Source: Cenococcum geophilum 1.58 | Taxonomy: Eukaryota > Ascomycota > Dothideomycetes > Gloniales > Gloniaceae | Length of the DNA: 64,000 nucleotides | Reading direction: 5' to 3' | Assembly (NCBI GenBank): GCA_001692895.1 | Contig: KV748206.1 | Coordinates: forward strand, 1,064,662-1,128,661 | Part shown: positions 44,988 to 55,144 of the stretch, in pieces | How positions within the stretch are numbered: position 1 is the first letter of the stretch | Layout: each line of letters begins with the position of its first letter | The notes under the pieces: model-generated | The model's input: the letters and a program-made list of their open reading frames with translations, nothing else | Told to the model about the DNA's origin: nothing | Database searches by the model: none | Position numbers and translations under genes: made by a program

Positions 44988-46652
44988 GCTATAGTTTGCA
45001 AAAAATGGGGAGATGCTTATACTCTCGTTAACTTAGTTATTTATAGTAAACTTAGTAAGCGGTAGGTAGTTAACCTAGTCGTCCTATATAAAGCTAATAA
45101 AAGTATAGAGGTATTTATTTACAGCAGCGTTAATAATTTTAGTTTAGCCGTCTATTTTTAAGTACTAGGTTAAGCCTAGTTACAAGGTTATCTTAAGGCG
45201 TTTACTTAATTATTGCTAGAAGTTACTAACAAATTATACTTAGTATACTATAGAGCTTATATACGTTATTAACAAAGCTATTAACTAGCTCCTCTATTAA
45301 GAGTCCTATTACTAAAATAAGGTATTATATTTTAGTTAGGCGGTCTATAATAATAAAGATATATTTATATACCTTGCTATAGTATTAGCATACTAGCAGC
45401 GTTATAATATAGTTAATTAAGATATCGGTCTACAGGTAGGTAGGTAATTTTAGTAGCTTTAAGAAACCAGGTGGGGTAGAATGGGGGGTCTTAGTACGAA
45501 AGTATAGGGTATAGTCTTTAACGAAGGTAGCCGTAAACTAGGAGATTTCTAGCTACTAGTATATTTGGTTTAAGAGGTTAAAAGTCTTAACCTAGCTAGG
45601 GTAACTAGCGGGGCCGCTACTATAAGAGCGATAGGTAACTTCTAGGCGGAGGTCTAGGGTATTAGGGACAAAGAGGCATTAGCGGAAGTAGATCTGTTTA
45701 TTAATAATACTATTTCTAACTTATTATAATAAAGTAATTTCCTAATCTTCTTTAGCTAATGGCAAGCTTTCTAATTACGTAGGGCTGCTATTATATCTCT
45801 TGCGAGTTCGTTCTCCTAGTATTTTAGCTAAATTAACTTATCTAGTAACTTTTTAGCTATTTTAGGGTCTAGAGCGGCTATAAACTTTACGTTATTAGAG
45901 TTACGGGACTTATATAGTAATTCTTCTAAGATTATAAAGTTAACTTTTTGGGGCGGTATAATGACTTAGGCTTAGTAGCGGAGGCGTTTATTATTGGCGT
46001 GCTTAGGCCTTATTCCTAGTAGCCAGCTTAGGGCGTTAGGGAGCGTGGCTTTGCTGCTAGGTCTGTATATAATTATAAAGTTAAACTATAAAAGAAACTC
46101 TACCTACTAGACTTAGCGCTAGTTTAGCTGCTTAGCAGTTATAAACGTCTATAGGTTCTTATAGTCGGTAATAATTTTAAACGGCTCCTTAGTCCCTTAT
46201 AGCTTAGGACGCTATTCCTTTAAAGCCTTAATAATAGCTAAGAGTTCTTTATTATAGATCTTATAGTTATACTCTAGCGTAAAAGTGCTTTGCGGAGAAG
46301 AATGCGACTAATCTTAATTTTCTATTATTATTATACTGAGAAAGGACTCCACTAGAAGCCTAATTTAATGCATTTATCTCTACCACTGTTTTCTTCGTAT
46401 AGTTATAGTATGCTAGTACTAGTGCTAAAGTAAAGGCTCCCTTAAGGGCCTTAAACGATTTAGCTTATTTTAGTCCCTATAGCTATCTAATATCCTTCTT
46501 TAGGAGTTTTATTATAGGTGTAGCAATAGCAGAGTAGCCTTAAATAAATCGTTAGTAGAAGTTCGCGAAGCTAAGAAATTATTATAGTTCTTTAATTAAT
46601 ATTAGGTCCTTTTATTCCTATAAGGCCTATACCTTCTTAGGGTCTATAGTTA

Positions 46653-47075
46653 AAAAAAGGAAGAGAAGTGCTTTTTCAATTTCTAAGTAAGACAGGGATA
46701 GCTACTGGAAAGTGGCTAATAGCAGAAGGATCTTTAGAAGGTAACCCCTACTAGAATCTAAGTAAATAAATAATAGTGAGCAAAAGAACAGAAACAAAAT
46801 ACAAAAAGGACAGGGACAGGCGTTAGGATTTCTTATATTTCACTAATTTTCTACTGTTTCTTACTACCTAATAGTTGTCAGCAACCTAGTGTTTATTAGG
46901 GAGCGGTAAACCTCTAGCTTAGAGGCTTATAAACTATTAGGACATAGTTACTAGTATATGTTAAGCTGCCTAGAAAGGATTCATGTATATAGGACTATAG
47001 CGCCATAGCCTAGAGGCTGCATGCGCAGTATTGTACGTAGTATAATACAAATGATTTAAAAAAAAATAAAAAAAA
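46653..47075 (+). mobile_element. Poly(A)-tailed non-LTR retroelement insertion with 13-bp TSD
   Basis: The sequence ends in AAAAAAAAATAAAAAAAA (to 47075) and is flanked by GGGTCTATAGTTA on both sides (46640-46652 and 47076-47088). Removing it restores the reverse transcriptase frame of the outer Gypsy. The 423-bp body has no long open frame. It may be a SINE or a 5'-truncated LINE. Its last 150 bp match 16540-16705 in reverse complement. It still has many CpA/TpG words, so it is less mutated than its host. Confidence 0.88.
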
Positions 47076-50000
47076 GGGTCTATAGTTATACCATTAGTTA
47101 AGATAATTAAGCCGAGGTATTTTGTTTTAGTAGAGTAGAACTTAAACTTATTAATATTAATCTAAAGTCTAGCATTACCGAGTCTTTAGATAACTTTATT
47201 TATATACTTAGTATGCTTAGCGCGTGTTTTAAAAAAGATAAGGATATCGTTAAGGTAGGCAGTATAGTAGTCGTTAAGGGCGTTATATAGAATATAGTTA
47301 ATATAGTTTTAAAACGTAGTGGGTGCGTTATAAAGGCCGAATAATATAACTAGTATCTTATAGAGTCCGAACCGGGTAATAAATACTATAAGCTATTTAT
47401 AGTCCTCTATAATCCGGATCCGGTTAAACGCAGCAATTATATTAAGTTTAGTAAAGTACTTAGCACTATAAAGTGCGTTAAGTATCTTATAGATTAGTGG
47501 TAGTAGGTATTAATTCTTAATAGTAACTATGTTTAGGCCTTAGTAGTTATAGTAGATTTATATACTACCACTAGGCTTAGTAGTAAGGAGAAGTAGTATA
47601 GTAGCTAGTAGGTTAATTTACGGATAAAACCCTTATTTAGTATCTTATTAATCCACTTCTTTACACACCTAAGTTTAGCAGGTAAGAGTGGTCTATTTTT
47701 ATAGTATAGGGCCTAGTTTTTAGGGGTGATCTTAATTTTATAGTCCTATGGTTGGTAAGAGGGCAGCTTATCTACGTTTTTAGGAAGGAAGTGCTTAATA
47801 TATTTACTAAACTCCTTTAGTAGGCGTTATAGAATATCTTCGCAGGTTAATCCTAGTTTACCTTTTAGGAATTTTTTAATATTAGTGTCGACTATCTTCT
47901 AATATAAAAGCTTAGGTTTAGTTTTTAGATTTATCTTAAGGAAGTTATAGAAATAGGGGGGGAATACTTTACGGGCTTTCTTTATTATATAGTCGCCTTC
48001 TACTAGCTAGCGGAAAGACCTTTCTAATAGGTTTAGTACTTCTATTAGGCCTATAGGCAGCTCTTTAAGCAGCTATTAGTGCTTATCTTGTTTAACTAGT
48101 TCTACTAGCTTCGCTATATAAATCCTTATTGCCTTTACGTCTTTTTATTTATAGAACTAGGTAAAATTAATAGTATAAGTATATTTAATATCGTCTAGGT
48201 TAGGGCGTATTTAGTTCTCCGGTGCTATAGCTGGGCTAGTATAGCTTAGTCGGCCAGGGGGGCGGAAATAAGGCGGTGGCCTTATATAGTACGCGCGGGA
48301 GATAAGTATAAGGTTAGGCGTTATAGTGGCGCGGTTTCTATTATTTAGGTCTTAGTAGTTCTATAGCCAGTCCTTACTATAATATAAGCTATAGTATGCG
48401 TATATAGTATATGGCTTAGTTCTAGGTATTAGGCTAGGCGGCTAGGGTTTAAGTAATATCTAAGTTAGGGTTAGATTCTTAGTAGTAGCGGCGTAAAGCG
48501 GACCTTCTTCCTTAGTCTTAGTAGGGCTGGCTAGCCCATTATTTTAGTCTTAAGTGCTAGGGTAGTCCAGTCTTTTACTATCTTGTTTCTTTACAGCTAT
48601 ATAGGCTCCCCTTTATTAGGAACGTCTTTTACTATTAGGGCTTTATATATAGTCCTAGGCACCAGGCTTAGTAGTGCTAAGTATCTATATAGGGCGTCCC
48701 TACTAACGTCGGTTATCCCCTACGGGAGGTAGTGCCTAAAGTAGTAGTCTAAGTTAAAGTGGATTTTAAGTTTCCTAAAGCTGGGATAGGGCTTATACTT
48801 CTAAAGCTAGGGTATACTTAGGATAATTAGGGTAGCGGGCGAGAGTTTAGTAATAAAAAAGAGTATGGCTTTAATATAGAGGCCGATTAATATTTAGGCG
48901 GTAAAGTAGTCTATAATAAGCGAAGTTAAAATACTATCTGTAAGGCGTAGTGGCCTAGGTGCTAGCAGCTTTTTAGTTATAACATTATACTTTCTTATAA
49001 TAGACTCTACGTTAGTAAATACTATTATAATACTACTAGAGTCCACTAGGCTTACTATATTAATATAAACTTAGGGGTATAGGTTATATAATAAGGAGAG
49101 TTAGGTTTAAATAAGGATTAATTTCTTATTACTATTTGCTAATCTAAGATTAAGTAGCAGTTTACTAATAGAAAGGACTAATTAATCTAGTAATAGGGAC
49201 CTAATCTTCTTGTCTTCCTCCTTATATAGTTTAGACCCTTAGGCGCGACTTAGTTTAAGGGTTTACCTTTTAATAACTAGGGTATAAGGCTGTCTTAGTG
49301 GGGTAGTCTAGTGTCCGTCTAGCTGGCGGTATTAGTATTAGTTTTAGTTAGGGTATAGGAAGACGATACTTCGCTAATAACGTAGCCGTGTTCGTATTCG
49401 CTAGCGCGAAGTTGCTAATACTAGGCGTTATTAACCGGTTGGGCTCCTATATAGGGTATAGTTTAAAGTAACTAAGCCATAGGGTTAAAGGGGGGGGTCG
49501 TCTACCGCGGCTATAATAGGCTCTACGGTCGCCGCGTCTATAATAGACTCTACAGTTACCGCGTCTATAGTTATTAGTTCGCGTTATTTAACGGGGTAGT
49601 ATTAGGACTAGGTTTGCTATCTTAGCAGGGTTATAAACATCCTTTTAGTGGCTAGGTAGGCTATAGGCAAGGTATAGTCTATTATTAACGCGGCGCTTAC
49701 GCTCCGTATTTAAGATTCTATTAAGGTCTATAGGTTCTTTAGTTACTATTAGGGTTAGGGTTAATATAGGGGCAGGGGCTTAGGCAGGTAGGTGGTGGTT
49801 AGCATTCTTCTTAAGGTTGCCTTAGTATATATAGTTCACAAGGTTTTTAGTAAACACATCTATCTGCTTACTCTAACCTGTATAGTCGCTGTTATTAATT
49901 TTATAGGCGAGTTTAAGTACCAGCTCTTCTATCTTTAGAGAGATAAACTTTTAAAGTAGGTCCACCTTCTATTTATCTATTTTCTTAGCGCGGACTATTA

Positions 50001-50917
50001 GCTTATTAAGCTCTCCCTTTTAGGACTAGTAATTACGCTCGCCCTAGGGGAAATAGTTAAGCTTATTCTTTACAACCTAGGTTATATTAAGGACCTTATA
50101 GTAAGTAGTAAGGTCTTTAAGCATATCTTTTTTAATAGGCCATTTCTACGTAGATATGTTGTTTGGGTTCTTATATATAAGCTCTAGGCCCTACTTAATA
50201 AACTTATAGGCCTTATTTTTTAGTATATCCGAGATATAAAGGATCTAGGACTAAACTATATTAAAGTAATCCCAGTCCTAGTTAAAGACTCCCTTAATCT
50301 TAATATACCAGGTTTTAAAATTAGCTTATTATTCTAGTAGGGTGCCTTTTCCGCTAAATATTAGCAGGTCTTTAGATCTCCATTTTTTTACTAGGTTACT
50401 ACTATTATTATAAGGGTTAATTGTTTTAAAACGGTAATAGTCTCTGCCTAAGAGTTAATAGTTCCTATCTAGAAAGCGATAAGGGCACTAAGGTTTTTAT
50501 TAGCTTTCTTATTAGCGGTGTTTATATTATATATACACTATAGTCCTACTTTAATATTATTAAGGAACTCATTGGTATAGTTAATAAGGGTAAGGTAAGC
50601 TTTGCTAGGCTTAAAGGTCTTAGGGTATAGTAGGGAGCAGCGGATTATCTACGCGATATTAGGGTATATCTCTATAAAGAGGTCTATAAAGACATCGCGG
50701 GGGTTCTAGGTTTTAGCCATTTTGGCGTCGTTAGTGTCGCCTATCTAAATACTAGGTAAAAACTAAGGATCGTTTTAGGACTGTGTTGGGGATGTATTAG
50801 TTTCAGTAAAGGCGCGTATGGGTCGCGATTGCTTTAGGGTAGAGGTTAATTGGCTGGGGTATAGGGAATCAGTAATCGCAACGGGGCGTAAATTAAAGAT
50901 ACTATAAACTATTATAG

Positions 50918-51096
50918 TGCTGTAATAAAGTAGACTAAATAACTACGTTGTAGTATAAAGAGGGGAAGAAGGTGGAAAGGGGGTATTATATATAAATAGT
51001 AGGGCCGGCCGCTAAGTCGCTAGTAGTAGGCTAGCTAATAGTAGGAAATAGTATAAGACAGTATGAAACAGTATACGTTAGGTCAGTGCCGTAATA
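50918..51096 (-). repeat. Outer Gypsy 5' LTR
   Basis: 179 bp, pairs with 37230-37408. It contains an AGAGGGGAAGAAGGTGG stretch on the plus strand also found in the partner. Confidence 0.88.
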
Positions 51097-51371
51097 TAGG
51101 GGATTATAAGAAAGGATTACAAATTATAAATTATAGATTATATTTTAATAGTTAAAGACAACGGTAAGCTAAGGCCCTATATATTAAATCCTATACTAAA
51201 AGGTTCTATAGAACTATACTAGAAATACTAAATTACCTATAAAAAAAACTTATAATTAATTATAAACTAATATAGAGACTTAAAAGTAAAGTTATATAAA
51301 AACCCTTAGGTAGTTACTAGTATACTTTTAGTAGGCTTTTAATAGATCTTTTAATAATCTTTATATCTTTT
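51097..51371. other. AT-rich sequence, no gene recognised
   Basis: One plus frame contains KDNGKLRPYI, reminiscent of the start of a reverse transcriptase domain, but no further RT motifs follow before the foldback element begins. Confidence 0.3.
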
Positions 51372-51373
51372 TA

Positions 51374-51984
51374 TAAGGGGACTTTATAAATAGGGGGCTA
51401 TAAGGCATAATTATAGATATAGATAGATTATAGAGAAGATAAATCTTTAAGGAGGTAAGGCCTTTAAAATTATGGAGACTATATACTATAGGTATATACC
51501 TCTAGTACGTAACCAATGGCTATTTAAGGGGTATTTAGGGGTTGTTTTAAGGGTAACTTAAGGTAACCATAATAATATCCCTTATACTTTTCTCTAGTTA
51601 TATTTTTTTCCTTATTAAGGTTTTTAGAAGTTTAAAGTAGAGGTTAGATAGATAGATAATATATACTAGTATACTAATATCTCTCTAAACCCCTTTTAGG
51701 ATAAGCCCTTATAATCTCCCTTTACTATAAGGTAATAGTAATTAGAGGCTAACTATAAGAGGGGGAGGCAATATAAGGGATATTATTGCGGTTACCTTAG
51801 GTTACCCTTATAGCAACCCTTAGATACCCTTTAAATAGTCGCTAGTTATATACTAGAGGTATATACTTATAATATATAGTCTTTATAATCTTAGAGGCCT
51901 TACCTTTTTAAGGATTTATCTTCTCTACAATCTATTCTATTCTATAATTATGCCTTATAGCCCTCTATTTACAAAGTCCCCTTA
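51374..51984. mobile_element. Foldback/MITE-like element with long TIRs and TA duplication
   Basis: About 215 bp at each end are inverted copies of one another (51374-51590 against about 51768-51984). They begin TAAGGGGACTTTATAAATAG and share GGCTATAAGGCATAATTATAGA, GGTATATACCTCTAGTA and ATAATATCCCTTATA. TA flanks both ends (51372-51373 and 51985-51986). The central 175 bp has no coding potential, so it would depend on a transposase supplied elsewhere, probably of a TA-targeting (Tc1/mariner or related) type. Confidence 0.85.
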
Positions 51985-51986
51985 TA

Positions 51987-53505
51987 TAGAGCTCTTATAA
52001 GGTTTAATTTAGTAGTTATAAAAGGGGATAAGGAGTCGCCTAAGGGAGGGTATTCTATTTAATCTTACCTTAAATCTGTAAGCCTAATTTCTAATTTATA
52101 TAAGATAATACTCTAATATATAAATTGAAGCTTATAGCTAAGTAATTTAAAAAAAAACCGTTATAAACGTAATTAATTAGTTGCCCTATTCGCCTAACTA
52201 TATTCTTTTAAATATGCTTAGTGTCGGACGGACAAGTCACTTATAAGAACTCTATCGATTAAAGCTGGCTCTAAAAGCTCTCTATATATATAAGGTAGGG
52301 GCAAAAGATTGATAACGACACTGATGACGACACTGACGACGATTTGGAACTATTACTCAATCGCTATAAGGTCGGTATTGCCACTTAGTCGGTAATAGGT
52401 AATGAATAGGTAATAGAAAATAGATAGTAACATATACGATGGCAAAACAGAGTGTAAGTTATAAGGTGGTACTTGACAGTGACCTTAACGTTTAACACTT
52501 AGATATAACTTAAAAAGCGGCTCTATAAATAATTTCTAAAGATTATATATATATGCGGCTCTAAAGAGGAGGTAATTAACAAGCTATTTAAGGCCTAAGT
52601 AATTTACTAGAATAAGATAGCTCTTGCCTTTTTAAGTTTTTAATTAATAGTATAGAAGAGAGATATAAGGCTATAGTTAATGCCAAGGGGTGGCACACTA
52701 GATTTTAAATACTAAAAAAGTATCGCGATTACCAGATTATATATCTATAAGTAGCTTTAGATTTTTTAAGGCTCTGGAATTATTATGTGACTTTTACATA
52801 GTATTTTGGCCGGGGGTGTTATTTTTTGGTGTGGCCTCGGCCGGACACTTTTGATAAGGTACTGCATTTATCCACTAAATTCCCTTTAGCTACTAAGTTA
52901 TTGCTTAGTAGTAGACTGTTCACACAAAAATGATTTAAAAGGAAACTTTACTATTCCCAGGCCCGAACCTACCAATGAAAACATTATGGCCATTAGATAC
53001 TTAGAGTTATAAGAAAGTTGGAGATTAAGGATATCTGTTTAGTTTAGCGCAACTACACCGCCTCGGCGCATCCAGTTGAAAGCGTATGTTAATTACGCTA
53101 ACTAAAATGCGTACATTTATACCCAAAAGTAGGTAAAAATACGTTAAAATGGCCGTGCTCTGCCGATTGATTACTAAGATTAACACGCGCTTTTAATTGG
53201 AGTTGATAAGGTAGTGTAGAAGCAACAATATTTCCGCCCTTTTAGCGCCCTTTTATTACCCTTTTCCTTACTTTTTTATTCACACTTGCCTTATATAGTT
53301 AGGGTTCTAAACTATAAATAACTTAAATCTAAAGACGATTTAGCTGAGTATTTTGCGGCTAATATCGTAAATATATTAGAAATTTAGTATAAAATGCTTT
53401 CCAAAATATTACTTCCTCCTTAAAGCTATTCTTTAAAAAGGATTAAGTTATTATAGCTTAAGCTAAGCCGTTTAGAGAGTAAAAGCAAGTATAATTTACT
53501 TAAAA
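51987..53505. other. Unassigned sequence upstream of the beta-lactamase-like relic
   Basis: A mixture of RIP-like and ordinary sequence (52240-52480 and 52700-53200 keep CpA words). A plus frame near 52310-52480 encodes an Asp/Thr-rich start (DNDTDDDTDDDLELL) and then RWQNRVQVIRWYLTVTL, without a recognised family. A GC-rich imperfect palindrome TTGGCCGGGGGTGTTA...GGTGTGGCCTCGGCCGG at 52804-52851 looks like a transposon terminus. No mate was found. Confidence 0.35.
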
Positions 53506-55144
53506 ATGAAGTCAGACACCTATATGACGGTAGAGTTTAATCAGCTTATGTAAAAGATTATTAAAGACTGGAAAGTACCTAGGGTTGCAATTGATATAGT
53601 TTATAAGGATAAAATCTTTATTAAGGTATTTTTATTATTGAATCCTAATCCTAAGTATAGTATAGTTAAGGTTAAATATTCTAGCTCGCAGGGTTATAGG
53701 CTAGCATCTTGCTTAGGAGACTAAGTAACCGCTAATACTTTCTTCGACTATGCTAGTATATTAAAGTCCCTCATAGCAGCAGCAGTCTCTCTGCTTGTTG
53801 ACAATAATAAGAAATATCCGGAAGTTGATTGGAGTACGCTAGTTTTAAGACTATTGCGGGACGATTTTGTACTTAAGGACCCCTATACTACCGAGAATAT
53901 TACTGTTAAGGATATTTTAAGCCATCGCAGTAGAATGCCTAGGTTAGAATGTACCTATTATATAGTAGCAATATTACCGTTTATTATCCTAGCTAATACC
54001 CTTTTTTTATAGGCATAATAAATCATACTTAGGTATCTATACGGTAGTTCCGGATAGTCCGAAGTCTATTATACGGAATCTCTAAAACCTGCCCCTTAGT
54101 CGGCCACTAAGAACTGAATATTAATACTACAATATAATATATACTATGGCTAATTACTTGGTGGAAACTTTAAGCGGAGAGTTGTTTACCAATTTCTTAA
54201 ATAATAGAATCTGGAAGCCTCTAGGTATGTTAAATACGTACCTTAATATGCCTGGCGTTAAAAAAAGTAATATAACAGATAAGATGGCAAAAGGTTATTG
54301 ATAGGACGAGAAAATAGAGCGTTATATTAAAATCCTAGCGTTTAAACAGCCTAAAGGACAGGAAGCGGGCTGCGTTTTTAGTAGTATAAGAGACTACGTA
54401 AAATGGATCCACGCTATAATTAAATATGCGGGTCTAATATTTAAGGCCGTATATAAGGAGCTGGTAAAGCTAAGAATTATTGCCGATTTATATAATGACG
54501 AGCAAAAGCCATTCTATAGCCACTGGTCTTATATATTAGGCTAGGGATTAGAAATATATAGAGGCTATATAGTAATTGGCTATAATAGGAATGTTAGCAG
54601 GTTTGGCAGTCTAATGTAATATATACTAGAGATAGAGTGGGGGATTATAATTTTTAGCAACTTAAATGGGGCTAATAATGCTGCAGAAATCCTTTATTGG
54701 CATCTAATTAATACTATACTCGGCACACCTTTACTAGAGCGATTTAACTATAATACCTTCCTATGGAATTAAGTAAAAGAGTTAAAAGAGAAGAAAGGAA
54801 AAAATCCGTATTCTAAGCGGCCTGCTTTAGCACTAGCACTTAGTGTCCTAATTAATTTATATGCGGGTAGGTATTGTAATATTAAATACTATAACCTACT
54901 TATAGAAATTATAGATGGAAAGCTCTAAGCAGACGTATCTAATAGATGTTTTAGGTTTGTACTGTCTTTTAAATACGTATCTAGAGAGTTCTTTATAGCG
55001 GACTTGCTAGATATATTTAATAATAGCAAGCAAAGGCTAAGGGCTGAGTTTAAAATCGACTTTAGCGGAATTATACGTAATCTAGGTATAGGTATTATAG
55101 AGGAGATAAAAGACTTATTAATTTGGTTTATAAGGGTCTTATAA
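53506..55144 (+). pseudogene. Serine beta-lactamase-like (class C/penicillin-binding fold) protein, RIP-damaged
   Basis: ATG at 53506. The plus frame shows the SxxK element as SILK (codons at 53755-53766, in FDYASILKSLIAAAVSLLVD), then VKDILSHRSRMPR (about 53910-53945), the usual LSHRsGmPRHD segment. A probable 62-bp intron (53951-54012; GT at 53951, GCTAATAC near its end, TAG) precedes NKSYLGIY. The YxN motif survives as YYN just before IIYTMANYLVETLSGE (about 54118-54165). Later come WKPLGM, QEAGCVFSSIRDYVKW and a segment YNRNVSRFGS (about 54580), where HxG is expected, so the third catalytic motif is lost. Such fungal enzymes are hydrolases/esterases of uncertain substrate. Several TAG/TAA interrupt the frame. 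The intron shows it is not a retrocopy. Confidence 0.8.
53951..54012 (+). other. Retained intron in the beta-lactamase-like relic
   Basis: GTACCT donor, GCTAATAC branch-like sequence near 53990, pyrimidine run and TATAG acceptor. Splicing would join PRLE-type sequence to HNKSYLG in frame with the homologous family. Confidence 0.6.

Larger units (their letters stand above)
37665..50720 (-). pseudogene. Outer Gypsy gag-pol, split by two insertions
   Basis: ATG at 50720 (MAKT, ..DVFIDLFIEIYPNIA) opens a Gag frame that is readable to about 49.9 kb. Protease and zinc-knuckle regions are too decayed to place. RT is clear at about 47620-47100: GLNIVTIKN.YLLPLI, FTKLNIIAAFNRIRI, FGLYNAPTTFQNYIN, then AYLNDILIF at about 47236-47262, where YxDD has become YLND. 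After the non-LTR insertion (46653-47075) the frame resumes with FLSFANFYQRFIQGYSAIATP (about 46600-46520) and RNase H (about 46450-46050, LVAFFSAKH, ELLAIIKAL). Integrase follows to 44993, where the plus-strand Gypsy interrupts it. It continues at 38424-37665 with the integrase C-terminus and a chromodomain-like segment (VERDNNGNIEDK.EFKKI...TYKIK.KYYKD, about 38010-37850) and a Lys/Arg/Pro-rich tail. Stops are TAG/TAA. Confidence 0.82.
37230..51096 (-). mobile_element. Ty3/Gypsy chromodomain retrotransposon with nested insertions
   Basis: Direct repeats of 179 bp (37230-37408 and 50918-51096) with TG...CA ends on the minus strand (TGTTACGGTAC...TATTACAGCA; the right-hand copy has CA mutated to TA) delimit 13.9 kb. 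Removing the plus-strand Gypsy at 38430-44987 and the non-LTR insertion at 46653-47075 leaves about 6.9 kb, a normal size for the family. Coding is on the minus strand and a purine tract (AGGGGAAAGGAG on minus, about 37412-37424) adjoins the left, 3' LTR. The 5-mers directly flanking the LTRs (TACAA and TAGGG) do not match. Confidence 0.85.

Noticed and set aside
51140..51180. KDNGKLRPYI-like segment suggesting reverse transcriptase
   Set aside because: Isolated. No downstream RT motifs before the foldback element.
52905..53020. Possible tRNA on the minus strand (GGTAGGTTCGGGCCTGGG resembles a T-arm/B box)
   Set aside because: No acceptor stem, D-arm or anticodon arm can be folded around it.
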